From Caenorhabditis elegans (lineage: Eukaryota; Nematoda; Chromadorea; Rhabditida; Rhabditidae): a DNA stretch of 64,000 nucleotides. Shown one piece after another: positions 1-11,142 of this stretch. The stretch lies in contig NC_003284.9 of the NCBI RefSeq assembly GCF_000002985.6, positions 15,996,001-16,060,000 on the forward strand, written 5' to 3'. Positions within the stretch are counted from its first letter, which is position 1. The number at the start of each line of letters is the position of its first letter. The translations under genes were made by a program, and so were the position numbers. The notes below the pieces were generated by a model, which made no database searches, was not told the origin of the DNA, and worked only from the letters and a program-made list of their open reading frames with translations.

Positions 1-45
1 TGGTTTTTAACAACTTTCCCACTGGCGCTACTCCACTTTTAAAGA
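1..45. repeat. Terminus of a GGAGTAGCGCCAGTGGG-type foldback element (cut by window edge)
   Basis: The first bases read TTTCCCACTGGCGCTACTCC followed by ACTTTTAAAG, the inward-facing end of the element found complete at 4058-4503, 40281-40679 and 58643-59078. The body lies to the left of the window. Confidence 0.8.
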
Positions 46-839
46 AAAATAGCGAAAAAATTTTGCAATTTTTTAAAACATTCCGTTAAAAAATACCAAA
101 CATTTTACCGAAAAAAATATAATGTTCATAATTTTTTAATATGTTACTTTGAAAATTCTGCAAAGACCGATTTCGGAGCATATTCACAATTCTAAACAAA
201 AATAAAAAAAAAAAAACTCCAGAAGTAGTTACGTGTTTAAAATATCTTTCATATTATGAATATCTGTATCCATAAACTGTGGCTGAACTGAACTCATAGA
301 AACATGTAAAAAACATAATTGTGCAAAAATGGCTACACCACTGCATTCGAAAAAGTACGTTTTTGAAAAATTCATAATTTGCCTCTTTTAGCTCGGAAAT
401 AATTCATGATGAACGAATACTAAATGACTAGAGCAAAAAACAGGAAAAAAATTGTTCAAACGGTTAAAAGAAATTATGTATTACATAGTAAATGTTCCAA
501 AAAAAACGTGAATAAATATTTGTAACCTGTTTTTTAAGCAACAAGCGCCAAAAACATTTTCCAGTCGATGCACCATGTTCGAAATCTAGTATTCCACATT
601 TATTTTAGGCATATGGTAGGTAATAACTTTGCTCTTACAAAAAATATTAGAAACAAATCACAGAAAAAAAACATTTTTTGCGAAAAAGACACGTATTCAA
701 AAAAAGGTACGTCTATTGAAAATTCATAATTTTTCCCTTTTCTATTTGTAGATGACGAGCGAATACTGAATGACTGGTGCAAAAAAGAAGAAATTAATTT
801 TGAATTTGGAAAAAAAAGTGAGAAATAATTATGACGTAC

Positions 840-935
840 CTCCTTGTTGATAAAACTGGCCACGCCCCAAATTTCGAGGTTTTGGTGGGGGCATTGGAGC
901 CTGCCGATTTCCAGAAGACATTGTGATTTGTGTCT
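840..935 (-). CDS. First coding exon of an unrecognised gene (5' partial; rest lies off the left edge)
   Basis: On the minus strand a TTTTCAG acceptor is followed by a 14-base leader and an ATG at 921. The exon then encodes 27 residues, beginning MSSGNRQAPMPPPKPRN and ending GQFYQQG, up to a strong GTACGT donor (first intron base 839). The peptide is rich in proline and basic residues, with a PPPKPR stretch of the SH3-ligand kind. I do not recognise the family. The acceptor so close to the ATG fits a trans-spliced start, but an internal exon cannot be excluded because the frame is open upstream of the ATG. No convincing second exon is visible between 1 and 839, so the next exon is probably outside the window. 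Confidence 0.55.
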
Positions 936-3454
936 CTGAAAATTGTAAGTTTATAAGAGAACAATTTGAAAAAAAAGATAACATATCAGAGGTAAAGAAA
1001 CAAATGATAACATCAAAGACCTGATGGGATATAATCGGCCTAGTTAAGGTATGTTCTCAATTTTTGGGGGCTGCGGAAAAGTAGGGGAAAAAAAGAAGGC
1101 GAAAAAAAAGCGAGATGGACGTAAAGATGTGAAAAGTGACACTGTTAATTGGATATATATGTAAAGTGGACACAATCGTGACTGGCACTGGTGCACGTAC
1201 TGACGTCTTGGAAGTTTTAGGTGTGTTTTGATCAAGAGTAATTAAATATATAAGGGGGCAAATAGCTCAGTCGGTAGTGGTGGCCGCTAGCAATCTGGAG
1301 GTCACGAGTTCAAGTCCGGCCTCACTTCCTAGGTTCACCCAGCCCCTATTGGGAAGTGGAGCAATCCAAGACTGGATTATCGGCCACAGTCCCCGGCTCG
1401 GACGTGGCTTAAATTACAACCCAGTGGGATCACCACCAGGCAGTGTACCTGAGTCCCAGATCCGCAGTGCATAGCACTTGGAGAACGGATCGTCCTTTGA
1501 CCCTTTAATCTTTAAATAGTGAAAAATAGCTACCCTCGTATTGTTAGAAATATCGGATTTTACTATGATGAGTAAGGAAACTGATTGAAAGAGCATCGGA
1601 AAAAAAGATTAAGAGCACGCTTTCAAAAATACAGCTTTCTTCCAAAATAACCAAACAATGCACCTAAAACTTTCTATTAAAAAAAAACAAAAAACAACTT
1701 GTGTCCCCATTGACAATTCAATGTTTGAACACCAACTTCGGCATTCGAACTTGAAGCAAAAAAAAAACAGTTTTTCTTCACTACTATCTCTAGAATGCAC
1801 ACCATTCGTGGGCACACCGACCTAATAGAACTGTCCCCAGGGACGGATTGATCACGAAAAGGAAAAGGTCATACAACACACAATGCAGTCGTTCAGAACA
1901 ATGTGATAACAAGAAAAAAAATAGAAGAGTGGGTGTACAGAAGAAAAGCAAGGAATGTTCTGGAAAAGTGAAAAAAAACGAACTTGAATACAGTGTAAAC
2001 ATTACATAGAACTAGGATTTTTTGGCGAAAACATAGAAATGGCGAGATTGTTCAGAAGAGACCCCAAAAGCTTTTGATGATAACTATTAGGACCTCCATG
2101 GAAGCGGCCGACACTTTTCGGGTTCCGCGCAGCACTAAGCAGGAGGCGCGGCTCGCGGCACGAGGCAGACGTCGCCTGCATGAAAGCCCTAATATTTATG
2201 TTTAATAAAACCACTGGTATTGCAAACTTTTTCGTGATTGTCATTGGGTTTTAATTTTAAATTGAGGGTAATGACTATAAAGAGGACTATGAAAAATTTA
2301 ACTTCAAAATTCTAAACTTCAAAAACTACCGCAATACCAAAAATGTGACTCACTTATGATCAGTATCTGAACCGCCAAACCCATTTGCATTATTGCTTGG
2401 TAATCTAACACCCGAATGGCGGTAGACACACACACACGTCAAAAGTTAGGGTTCCATCCCGTCCCCCTCTCGTTAAACACATGTTTAATCTCGCCAGATG
2501 GTTGTGATGCCTTAGTGAATGATGTACTTACTCTTAAGCGACGAACTTCTCTTTTTGTGCGAGCCGAAGCAGCAGGATGTACGTGATGTATCAGGAAACA
2601 CATAAATCTATCGCGAAAAAATGGGGAGAAAAAGAAAGAAGAAGAATACTGAAAATAGCGAACAAAACTAAAGATTGATAATTTATGCAACGGGTAATAG
2701 ATAATGGGTAAAAAAATACTTTTCAATTTGTCGGAAAACTTGTAATAAATGCGTTCCGATTAACAGAACTAATAGTAAGATGTTAAATTATTTCGCCACA
2801 AAAAAAATCTGATAGGACCATCTATGCACGTCATACCATTTTATTTTTCAAATAGTATTTCAAAAGCCGAGAAAAAAATAGGGGCTCACTATAGTTATCG
2901 TATCATAAAGCTTGATTTCTTCGAAAAAGACCGGAAACCTGCTAGTCCCCTCTGATTGTTAGTGACGCGTTTCATGATGCACTCCCTCTTCTCCGAGACT
3001 TTTCTCTTTTCAAATGTTTGTACTGATTTGAATTGAATTGCCATTCCATATCAGGAATAGCTGAGAGGGAGTTTGGGTGTGGTGGGCTCGGTAAGTTTTG
3101 AACTGGCTGGATTGTTTTATTGAACTAGGAACTATTAGCCATTTGAAAACAGTCAACGATTTTTCTATAAAAAAGTATAACATTTGTTCAAGTATATCTT
3201 TTTAGTTTGCTGTACTCATTGAATTTAGTAAAAAACAGAAGAAAAGCATCAGAACATTTTCAGAGAAACTGAAATAAAGTTTATATATAAGTAGGGTATA
3301 TGGATTCTAAATTGGCATGTGATCAGCAAGATCTAAAAAATTTAAATTGAAAATTCCAAATCCTCCAAAAAATTTCTACAGTTTAAAATTACCTTAAAAC
3401 ACCAAACTATGAACTATTCTAAAATTAACTCCGTCATTTCTTTCTGTAAAGGAA
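936..3454. other. Intergenic; no gene seen apart from the SINE-like copy
   Basis: Upstream flank of the minus-strand exon at 840-935, so it may hold its promoter. Positions 2098-2190 carry a GC-rich half of the GCGCGGAACCC/GTGTCGG hairpin family seen at 17341-17520. Open frames here are short, low in complexity and have no splice context that I trust. Confidence 0.5.
1254..1516 (+). mobile_element. tRNA-derived SINE-like element, longest copy
   Basis: The 5' part resembles a tRNA gene: an A-box-like TAGCTCAGTCGGTAGTGG and, about 25 bases on, a B-box-like GAGTTCAAGTCC. A tRNA-unrelated body follows, ending AGAACGGATCGTCC and an AT-rich tail. Related copies are at 49479-49690 and 57957-58146, with a 3' fragment at 23581-23636. 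This copy carries about 65 bases (around 1347-1412) that are absent from the 49479 copy. The apparent open frame through it is incidental. Confidence 0.8.
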
Positions 3455-3775
3455 AGTTAAAAGTGGAGTAGCGCCAGTGGGGAAAGTATTAAAAACTACT
3501 CATATGGTGCCCGGAAGATTGAATGTCATAATAAAACGTTTCAAAAATTTTTTTGAAAATTTTTCATTTACTGTCAAAAAGTGGCAATTACTCAGTGTTT
3601 GCCACTGATAATTTTGGAAATCGACCAAAAAAAATTAGTTTTTTCTGCATTTTTGATACTGTAATTTTGTTTTAATTATTTGTATTAAAACATTGTAGGG
3701 GTCGGATCATGCGACAATGCTTTGGATTTCCTCAAAAGTTCATATTTTTCCAAATTTTGGCAAATGAAATCATAT
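3455..3775 (+). repeat. Foldback element with AGTAGCGCCAGTGGG end, 5' part
   Basis: It begins AAAGTGGAGTAGCGCCAGTG and shares the internal landmarks of the family (ACTGTCAAAAAGTGGCAATT, CATTGTAGGGGTCGGA, CTTTGGATTTCCTCAAAAG) with 4058-4503. The opposite terminus is missing. Confidence 0.8.
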
Positions 3776-4057
3776 CAACCAGTTTTCTCATCTCAAAATT
3801 AAAAAGTAAACTTTACATGCTGGGCATCCCCAGACGCTGAAAAATGTACCACCTATTTCGTTTGCTATTCAATATTTCTTAGGTTTTACGTTTTCAAGTA
3901 GGAATAGATGCATATTTAATGGGCCCAGGAAATTAATATATTCAGTGATCTTTGGCAGAGCCGGTTCTAAGTTTGCACTGAAAGAACATGTCTACCGAGA
4001 TGACAATAGTTGAGAATTTAGGTACAGAATCGATAATATTTATGTTGATTTGCAATA

Positions 4058-4503
4058 TTTAAAGGTGGAGTAGCGCCAGTGGGTAAATTGTTAAAAACCA
4101 CTCCTATGTTGCCAAAATGACCAAATATCATAATAAAACTTTTCAAAAATTTTTTGAAAATTTTTTATTTACTGTCAAAAAGTGACAATTACTCAGTTTT
4201 TGCCACTCATAATTTTTGTAGTCGACGGAAAAAAATGTTTTTTTTTCTACATTTTTCTACTTTAATTTTGTTTTAATTATTCGTATCAAAACATTGTAGG
4301 GGTCGGAACATGCGACAATGCTTTGGATTTCCTCAAAAGTTCATATTTTTTTCAAAATTTTGGTAATTTGCCAAAACGTTGAGAGGAAATTATGAAAAAT
4401 CTTTTAAAAAAATTTGGAGTGTTTTATTATGATATCAGGTCCTTTTAAATCATTGTAAGTAAATTTTGACAAAATCCCCACTGGCGCTACTCCATCTTTA
4501 AAA
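4058..4503 (+). mobile_element. Complete MITE-like foldback element, GGAGTAGCGCCAGTGGG termini
   Basis: About 446 bases bounded by TTTAAAGGTGGAGTAGCGCC and the inverted CCCCACTGGCGCTACTCCAT. It has no coding capacity. TTTAAA at the ends may include a TTTAAA or TA target duplication. This is a good reference copy for the dispersed fragments listed elsewhere. Confidence 0.85.
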
Positions 4504-5080
4504 ATTGTGAGAAAGGGCATTCCTAGCAAAGACGAAAACTGATATAGTTTATTAAATAAGAAATTTTCTTATAAAATGCAAAATTGGAAATCCGGACAAA
4601 ATGAAGACCAACTACTTTTGTAGCCGTTTCATACACCTAGCTGTCTCATATAAAAGTACCCCGACTACTTTGAACAGTATCCAACCAGCTTCTGGAAAGC
4701 CATACCCCTTTTACTTATTGCCTCGGGCATCTTTCTTCAACGTGTACGTTTCAAAAGGTGGGGGATGGCGGGGTGGTTGATGGTTACAGCAAACAATCAA
4801 GAGCTATTTAGGGATTTATTTCGGCATGCGCCCCGTCAGACACACACACAATAAACACTTGTTCCCATCTCGGCGACCATTCAGAAATAAGAAGAATGGG
4901 GGGGGGGGAGAAGAAAAAAGGTTTTCTAGACAAAAAAATACTCGGGGAATAAGAAATCATTGGTGATTGACTGACTTTTTATATACATCCTTTTATTCAA
5001 AAGAGTGAAGTTTTTACTTACTTAGGTACAAGTTTCAGAGAAAAGGGAATATCTAAAACCAATTTTGGCAACAGGCAGTC

Positions 5081-5242
5081 AGTGGTGCCAGGCTGTCCCA
5101 TCACAATTTGATCTACAACAAATGCGGGCATTTTTTGCCCAAAAATGTGACGTCAGCACGTTTCTAACCATCTGCGTCTCAACTCCCGCATTTTTTGTAG
5201 ATCTACGTAGATCAAATTAAAATGGGACACTCTGGCACCACG
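5081..5242. repeat. GTAGATCAAA foldback element, copy 1
   Basis: An inverted-repeat element: TGGTGCCAGGCTGTCCCA near one end and GGGACACTCTGGCACCA at the other, with an internal GACGTCAGCACG and CCCGCATTTTTTGTAGATC. Sister copies are at 33717-33900 and 40990-41177. Confidence 0.85.
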
Positions 5243-6860
5243 TAATACTCTTATCCAGCAAGGTGAAGTAGTATAACAAATTATTAGATTTTCAAGCAAT
5301 TTTAGTCAAAACTTTTAACCATCAAGCTTTTTCAAAAAAAAATCAACATTTTGCAGTCACATTTTTATTTTTAGATTTTTCAAAACTGGAAATCTAAGGA
5401 CAAGAATCTCTTCTCGCACCGGAAAAATCTCTGGTCTCTAAGATTCAAACTTTTCATAGACTACAAAAGAAGAAAAAAAAGAAGAGTTTCGAAGCTCCTC
5501 GCCACCCCCGAGGACACGAGGCCACCACAAAATTTTTCTTCGCTTCCAACATAATTATGTTTCATATTCTGCTTTTGGAAGAGTTGGAGATGGAAGAAGC
5601 AAGCAACGGGAGAAGGAAGAAACGCGACGAAGGGTCACTCAGAAACTTCGGGCTGTTTTTTTTCCTATCCACCTACTACCATAACATTTTTTCTCCTACC
5701 ACCCCACACGCTTTTCGGTGGGAGAAGGGGTTTAATCGCGTAAAAAATCGCGCGTCATTGTCATCAAAGGCGATCTGTATCGGCCTGATTTACATCGTCC
5801 CTTTCTTGCGAAGAGACACACACACACCGGTCACCGTGAATTTAATTTAATTTCCAAGTGAGAATTTATTAGAAATTTACATTTAGCAAATAAGAATTCC
5901 GGTTGCAAAACATTATGCAGGACTGCTGAAAATTCTATATTTGGAGCAAGAAACGTGAGAAGCTTATGGTTGAAAAATGAGAATACTTAGAATGAGCTAG
6001 TGATCAGTAAAAAACATTAAATTATAAGTTGTAAAACTACGTACATGAAATGTAGTTTCACATGATACTGGGGCAAAGAAAAATTTTGAGAACGGTCATA
6101 GTAAATATGACGTGATATTGTCAAGTTACGTATAGTTGCGCTGATTGAAGTAAGAAAAGTTAACTTTAAAATCGATTGGCAGATTTTTGAAAAATCGAGT
6201 TCTTTAATAAAATTCAACGGAAAAGGATTTTGAGCTCGTCTCTACACACCTCTTCATGATTTTCTCAGACCTGAGCTATAATTGTGCTAAGTTTGGAAGA
6301 ATCTTGTATACTAACCTTTATACACTTTCGCTACTAACAATTTCATATTATACTACCTTATTAAAAACCACGTCATAATATGACGCGAGCCAATGCACAA
6401 AAAAAACAAGGAAACGGGACAGAAAAAAACTAGTGGACCGGGTAGGAATAGACGGGTAGACGAACAAAGTTTCAGATTCAATTAGTCTTTCTCACGCCAA
6501 ATACAGCAGAAAAAGCAGGGGAAAAAAAAGAGAAAGAGAGATACACGGAGAGAGAGAGAGAAGATCACTTTCTCTTGACATTCCTTCACACGTGTTTTTC
6601 CCTACTTTTGGTTTTTTGCAGCATTTTCTCGAGTGGCCAATTACCATCACAATTACCACAACGCGGCAGACTATCCGGTAAAATTCAAGTGTTATTGTCT
6701 CAAGAGTGTCTTGAGAGCTTTTCCGATCGGCAAGTTTCTTTTTTGGACATTTTTTCAACGCCTGTACTAAAATAAAATTTGGTAGTAACAGAAAAAAAAA
6801 CAAGTGAAACCTGAAAATTCTTGGTTAGTTTTTTAAAAATCAAATCTTTATGCTGAATAC
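5243..6860. other. Intergenic; no gene supported
   Basis: It contains purine-rich and CA-rich stretches (for example 5400-5850 and 6480-6560 with a GA run) that give chance open frames on both strands. I see no exon with good splice sites and no family motif. Confidence 0.4.
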
Positions 6861-6867
6861 AGTTTTG

Positions 6868-7245
6868 CTTTTTTGAAAAACACCAATTTCGCATTATTTC
6901 GTTTGATACTTCATTTCCAGAGTGTTCAAGCACTTCCGGCCGCGGGGCGGCCAAGTGGTACAAGGCGCCAACACCAAGCAGACACACCCTGGTTCGAACC
7001 CCTGCTCCCCCCCCCTGGCTTCTACTCGCCTACTCACACTCGTTTCGTCATCAACTAACAACAACTGCAACTCGTATAAAGAAAAGAAGAAGTACAAGCG
7101 ATATGATAACAAAATCCAATCTAAACGGTACAAAAAGAAGAACATTCATCTCTTAATTCTTGTGTATGATAATCTTGTGAATGAATAAAAAAAAATTTTG
7201 CACGCTTTCAACTTACTGTTTGTTGGTGACGGCGGGAAAAAACAA
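6868..7245 (+). repeat. tRNA-like tandem unit, copy 1
   Basis: The unit carries an A-box-like GGCCAAGTGGTACAAGGC at about 6948-6965 and a perfect B-box GGTTCGAACCC at about 6990-7000, then about 240 bases of non-tRNA sequence ending near GTTTGTTGGTGACGGCGG. The D-arm spelling recalls class II (Leu/Ser) tRNAs, but the acceptor and T stems do not close cleanly, so this is tRNA-derived rather than a working tRNA. The neighbouring unit at 7480-7835 is nearly the same. Confidence 0.7.
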
Positions 7246-7479
7246 AAAACAAACGTGAGAAACGTTTTAACGGGATTTTCAGATATATTTTTAAAAATGT
7301 TCAATAAAATGTTCAAAAATTTTCATAATAATATACAAAACTCTTAAATCTTTTTTAAAACCAATAAGCAGACGAAAATTAAATGTCAGGTTGAAAATAT
7401 CGATGAGAATTCAATTAAAACAATAAAACTACATGAAACGACTCTTTTGTACGATGAAATTAAATCTCGCTTCATTAAG

Positions 7480-7835
7480 AAACATCAATTTCGAGTTATT
7501 CGTTCGATACTTCATTTCCAGTATGATCACGCACTTCCGGCCGCGGGCGGCCATGTGGTACAAGGCGCCAACACCAAGCAGACCCACCCTGGTTCGAACC
7601 CCTGCTCCCCCCGCTGGCTTCTACTCGTCTACTCACACTCGTCTCGTCATCAACTAACAACAACTGCAACTCGTATAAAGAAAAAAAGAAGTACAAGCGA
7701 TATGATAAAAAATCCAATCTAAACGATACAAAAGAAGAACATTCATCTCTTAATTCTTGTGTATGATAATCTTGTGAATGAATAAAAAAAAATTTTGCAC
7801 GCTTTCAAATTACTGTTTGTTGGTGACGGCGGAAA
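7480..7835 (+). repeat. tRNA-like tandem unit, copy 2
   Basis: A direct repeat of 6868-7245 about 610 bases downstream, sharing the lead-in (ATACTTCATTTCCAG), A-box, B-box and the 3' body. Differences are scattered (one fewer G in the run before the A-box, one fewer C after the B-box), so the duplication is not very recent or the two have been under separate drift. Confidence 0.7.
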
Positions 7836-10800
7836 ATATGAATAGCACACAGTCAGAATTTTGGATCACAACAACTACAGACAAACATCTGAAATTCACA
7901 CAAAAAGCTTGTTAGTCGACTGCTTTATGTACGCACGTTCGAAGTTCGCACAGTAGACGTGTGCTCGAAACAAAAGTTAATTAACCGCAAAAAGTTCACA
8001 AAAGTTCAAAACGTGAGAAAGGAACTTTTGTAGCCGTGGCGGGAAATTGGAAAGCCCACGGAAAAAAAAGTTGAGTAGTCGTCATGAGCCCCCGTAGGCT
8101 TTTATGTAGAAAAGACAACAACAAAGTGGTGTGAAATGGAGAGAAAATTACACGTTGCCCTGTTTTCCAGAGGCAGCCGAAAACTGATGAACCGACGAAG
8201 CAAGAGGACGTAGGAGGTGGAAAAAAAACTAAACGCCTCAATTTAGCGCGTAGCTTGACAAGCTTGCGGAGCAGCAAAACAGTCACTTTGGATCAAAATT
8301 TTTTCAGTCAAAAATTGATTTGGCAGGTAAAGCGGAAAAGGAGGAATAGCTAGAAAAATAGAAGAAGGAGATGTAGATTGAGAACGCGTTTCAATTTGAT
8401 CATAGGAATTGGATTATTGTTTATGACTTTCGCTTCGCACTAAGTGTTACCCTCGTCTAACGTGATTAGGTTTTTATGGTATGAGGTTTGGCAAAAAAAA
8501 ATGTGCGAGTTGATATGAAAATTTTTGATTTAAATTTTAATAAAAAATGGAATAAATACCAAGAAAAAGAAAAATTTAAAACCGTAATTTTCAAAATTAA
8601 ATCGAAATCTAAAACGCAATTTTTCATATTGCATCTAATATATTTTCATATTTTAAAATCATTCAAAATCAAATTTATATTTAAAAAATTTGATTTCAAA
8701 TTTCGAATTGAAAATACCAATCACTTCTTAATTGAATTTTTGTTTCACAACATAGGAAATGTGAGGAAAAAGCTACATAGATTTTATACTAAAATTCAAA
8801 AGGAGCCAAGATGTGGGCGGGGACTATAAGCGGTCGTTTTGAAAAAATCGGAATTAGAACGCTATTAATTGTATGTAAAAGCTCTCTGAAACCTACTTTG
8901 TATACTTACCTATTTATTTAATTTTCGAAGTACCGACTACACTTGAGCTAGAAATTGAAATTCAAACTCAGAAAATACATGTCTCTAAAATTTTCCAAAA
9001 ACTTATATACTAAGAAAATGCCGATTTTCTTCAAAACATCCAAAAACACACATTAAGAACAATGCTTCACTAAAAAACCAAGACAATTGCAAAATTCTGC
9101 GAATTTTCTCTCTGAAATTCTGGGAATTATCCCATTCCAAATATAGCAAAAAGTTGTGATAACAAAAAACATGTCCCAAACAAAAAAAAAGCGGCAAACA
9201 AAAAAGAGGGTGTTTGTGACGACACACGCCTTTGGGACACGACGACTCTCAACTAATCCCACTATCAAAAACCCGGGTTTCCTATTTTTTTTTGTTGGTT
9301 TCTCGAGGGGAAATATGTGTGGAAAGGCGACGCGTGGAAAATGCAAAACGCGCCATATCGTCGTGTCTCAAAAGTTCTGAAGAGCAGAAGCAGTGTTGGT
9401 GGTGGTGCTCAACAAGAGAAGACAAGAAAACCAACCAGACAAAAAAGTGTGAAGGGACCGACCAACACATTGATCCCACGGGAGGTTCACTATCGAAAAC
9501 GCCAAAAATTCCTTGACAGAAATTGAGGAATTGAGCCAAACTTCAGGGGTGCTTGAACCCAACAAAAAACAACAGAAGTAAGCAAAGAAAGCGAAAGAAT
9601 TGTAAGTATTTATGAATGAAAGAGTGACCTCGACCTCTTAAGGAGTGTGCTCCGTCGAGCAAAAAAAATGAAAAAAGAGAAAAAAGAAGCGAGCATTTAT
9701 TCTCACTCTTTTTTTTTTTTTGCTCTGACACCGACTTCAATTCGCAACTCTACGTCGTTCGCCTCTCCTTCTCTCTCGGACTTGATTCCATTCAATTTTT
9801 CTTCAACACCCTCCTCCCGCGGTGGTCACTAAAATATACTCGGTGCGCAACAATCATAGTAAAACAAACTCAGGCGTCAGTTAGACCCCCCTCCGTGGCC
9901 CTTTTTTGGTGGGGGGGACACGCGTGCATTTGACACCCTTCTCTCTTGTTTTCCATCTCCCGATTGTCACACTTTGAGCTAGTGTGATTCTAAACAAGTT
10001 AAAGAGCAAAGCACTATTCAATTTGTTTTGGGGAAAGAAAAGTGCAAATGTTTGATTGGTGTTCGGAGGAAACAATTTTAGAACAGTGAAAAATTTAGAA
10101 AAAAAACCACAAGAAATAAATAGGAAGGAGAAGGTTGTTTTGGAGTAAGTTTTGATTTGAAAAATTTTCAAGTACATAGGTTTGCTCAAAGTTATTCAGA
10201 TTTAAAGAATTTCTAATTTTTTAATTTCTAAAAAATTTGTTTTGTTTTGGTAAAATTTTTTTGCAACAACCCTGGTTTGAACAGGAAAGAATTAGCGATT
10301 AGGCCTCAAAAATCATTAAAATGTATCCTTCAATGTGTTCCCAACTGCGTGTTTTTTGACCACGTTTTCAAAAACTGAAACGTTTTTTTTTTTGAAAAAA
10401 TGCCTTCTGTGCCACTTATTTAGCCCGACTTTTTTTCGAACTAGAAATCAAAATGAAACTTCCCATTCAAAAAAAAATTACGCAGTCATGAAGATTTCTA
10501 GTGGTCCTACCTACCCTAGTGGTTCACCTACCGAATACTACCAAAAACTGAAACTTTCCAATTTCAGCTTATTGCGCGCACATCAATGAGTTTGTGAATC
10601 AGCAGCGGAACGAAAACAGAACAGACAGCTGAAAAAATTTGTTTCGAAAAAGTGATATCAGGTGGAAATATGATAATGAGACAGAATGCAAAAAAAAATA
10701 GGAAGACAAGTAGCGTAATGTAGTATTTTATGCATTTTTGAAAATTAGAGAACTGATTTTTTTTTCATAAAAACAAGATTTATATCAAAACCAAAAAAGT

Positions 10801-11142
10801 AAAAAAATAAAATAAAAAAAGTTTTAACCCAAAAGAATAAGAAGTTGTGTAGGTCGCCGGGAGGTTAGGCCCGCCAGCATCAAGCAATCTCGAGGCAAAT
10901 TTGCATTTCATTTTGATGATGATGGAAAGAGGCGGGCGAATAAAAAAAATGTTCATAGAATAGGTAAAAACCGCACGACCTTCTGCTATTTGTGGAAACT
11001 TTTTGGTGTTGGACTTCCGTGCTTTTTCCATTTTCACACTTACTTTTTAAAGTGGACCGACAAAAAAAGGGGGAGAGACCTGGAAGTAAAATGTGGTAGT
11101 AGCAAGAGAAAACATTTTTTTTGACTACTTTTGGCACAAAGT
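7836..11142. other. Intergenic or upstream region; no gene firmly supported
   Basis: Mixed AT-rich sequence with GC-richer islands at about 9200-9530 and 9640-9980. A 69-codon frame at 9317-9526 (+) has a plausible codon mix but no splice context or recognisable domain. The 113-codon frame at 8488-8829 is lysine, phenylalanine and isoleucine-rich and looks like chance in AT-rich DNA. This region would include the promoter of the plus-strand gene starting near 11143. Confidence 0.4.

Noticed and set aside
1277-1474. Open frame and its twin at 49442-49648
   Set aside because: Both are translations through the SINE-like element; the similarity between them is repeat homology, not a gene family.
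6922-7722. Similar open frames around 6922-7188 and 7447-7722
   Set aside because: They are the tRNA-like tandem unit read as protein; the boxes and duplication explain the similarity.
8488-8829. 113-codon plus-strand open frame
   Set aside because: It is made almost entirely of K, F, I and N codons in very AT-rich DNA, with no splice context, motif or coding bias.
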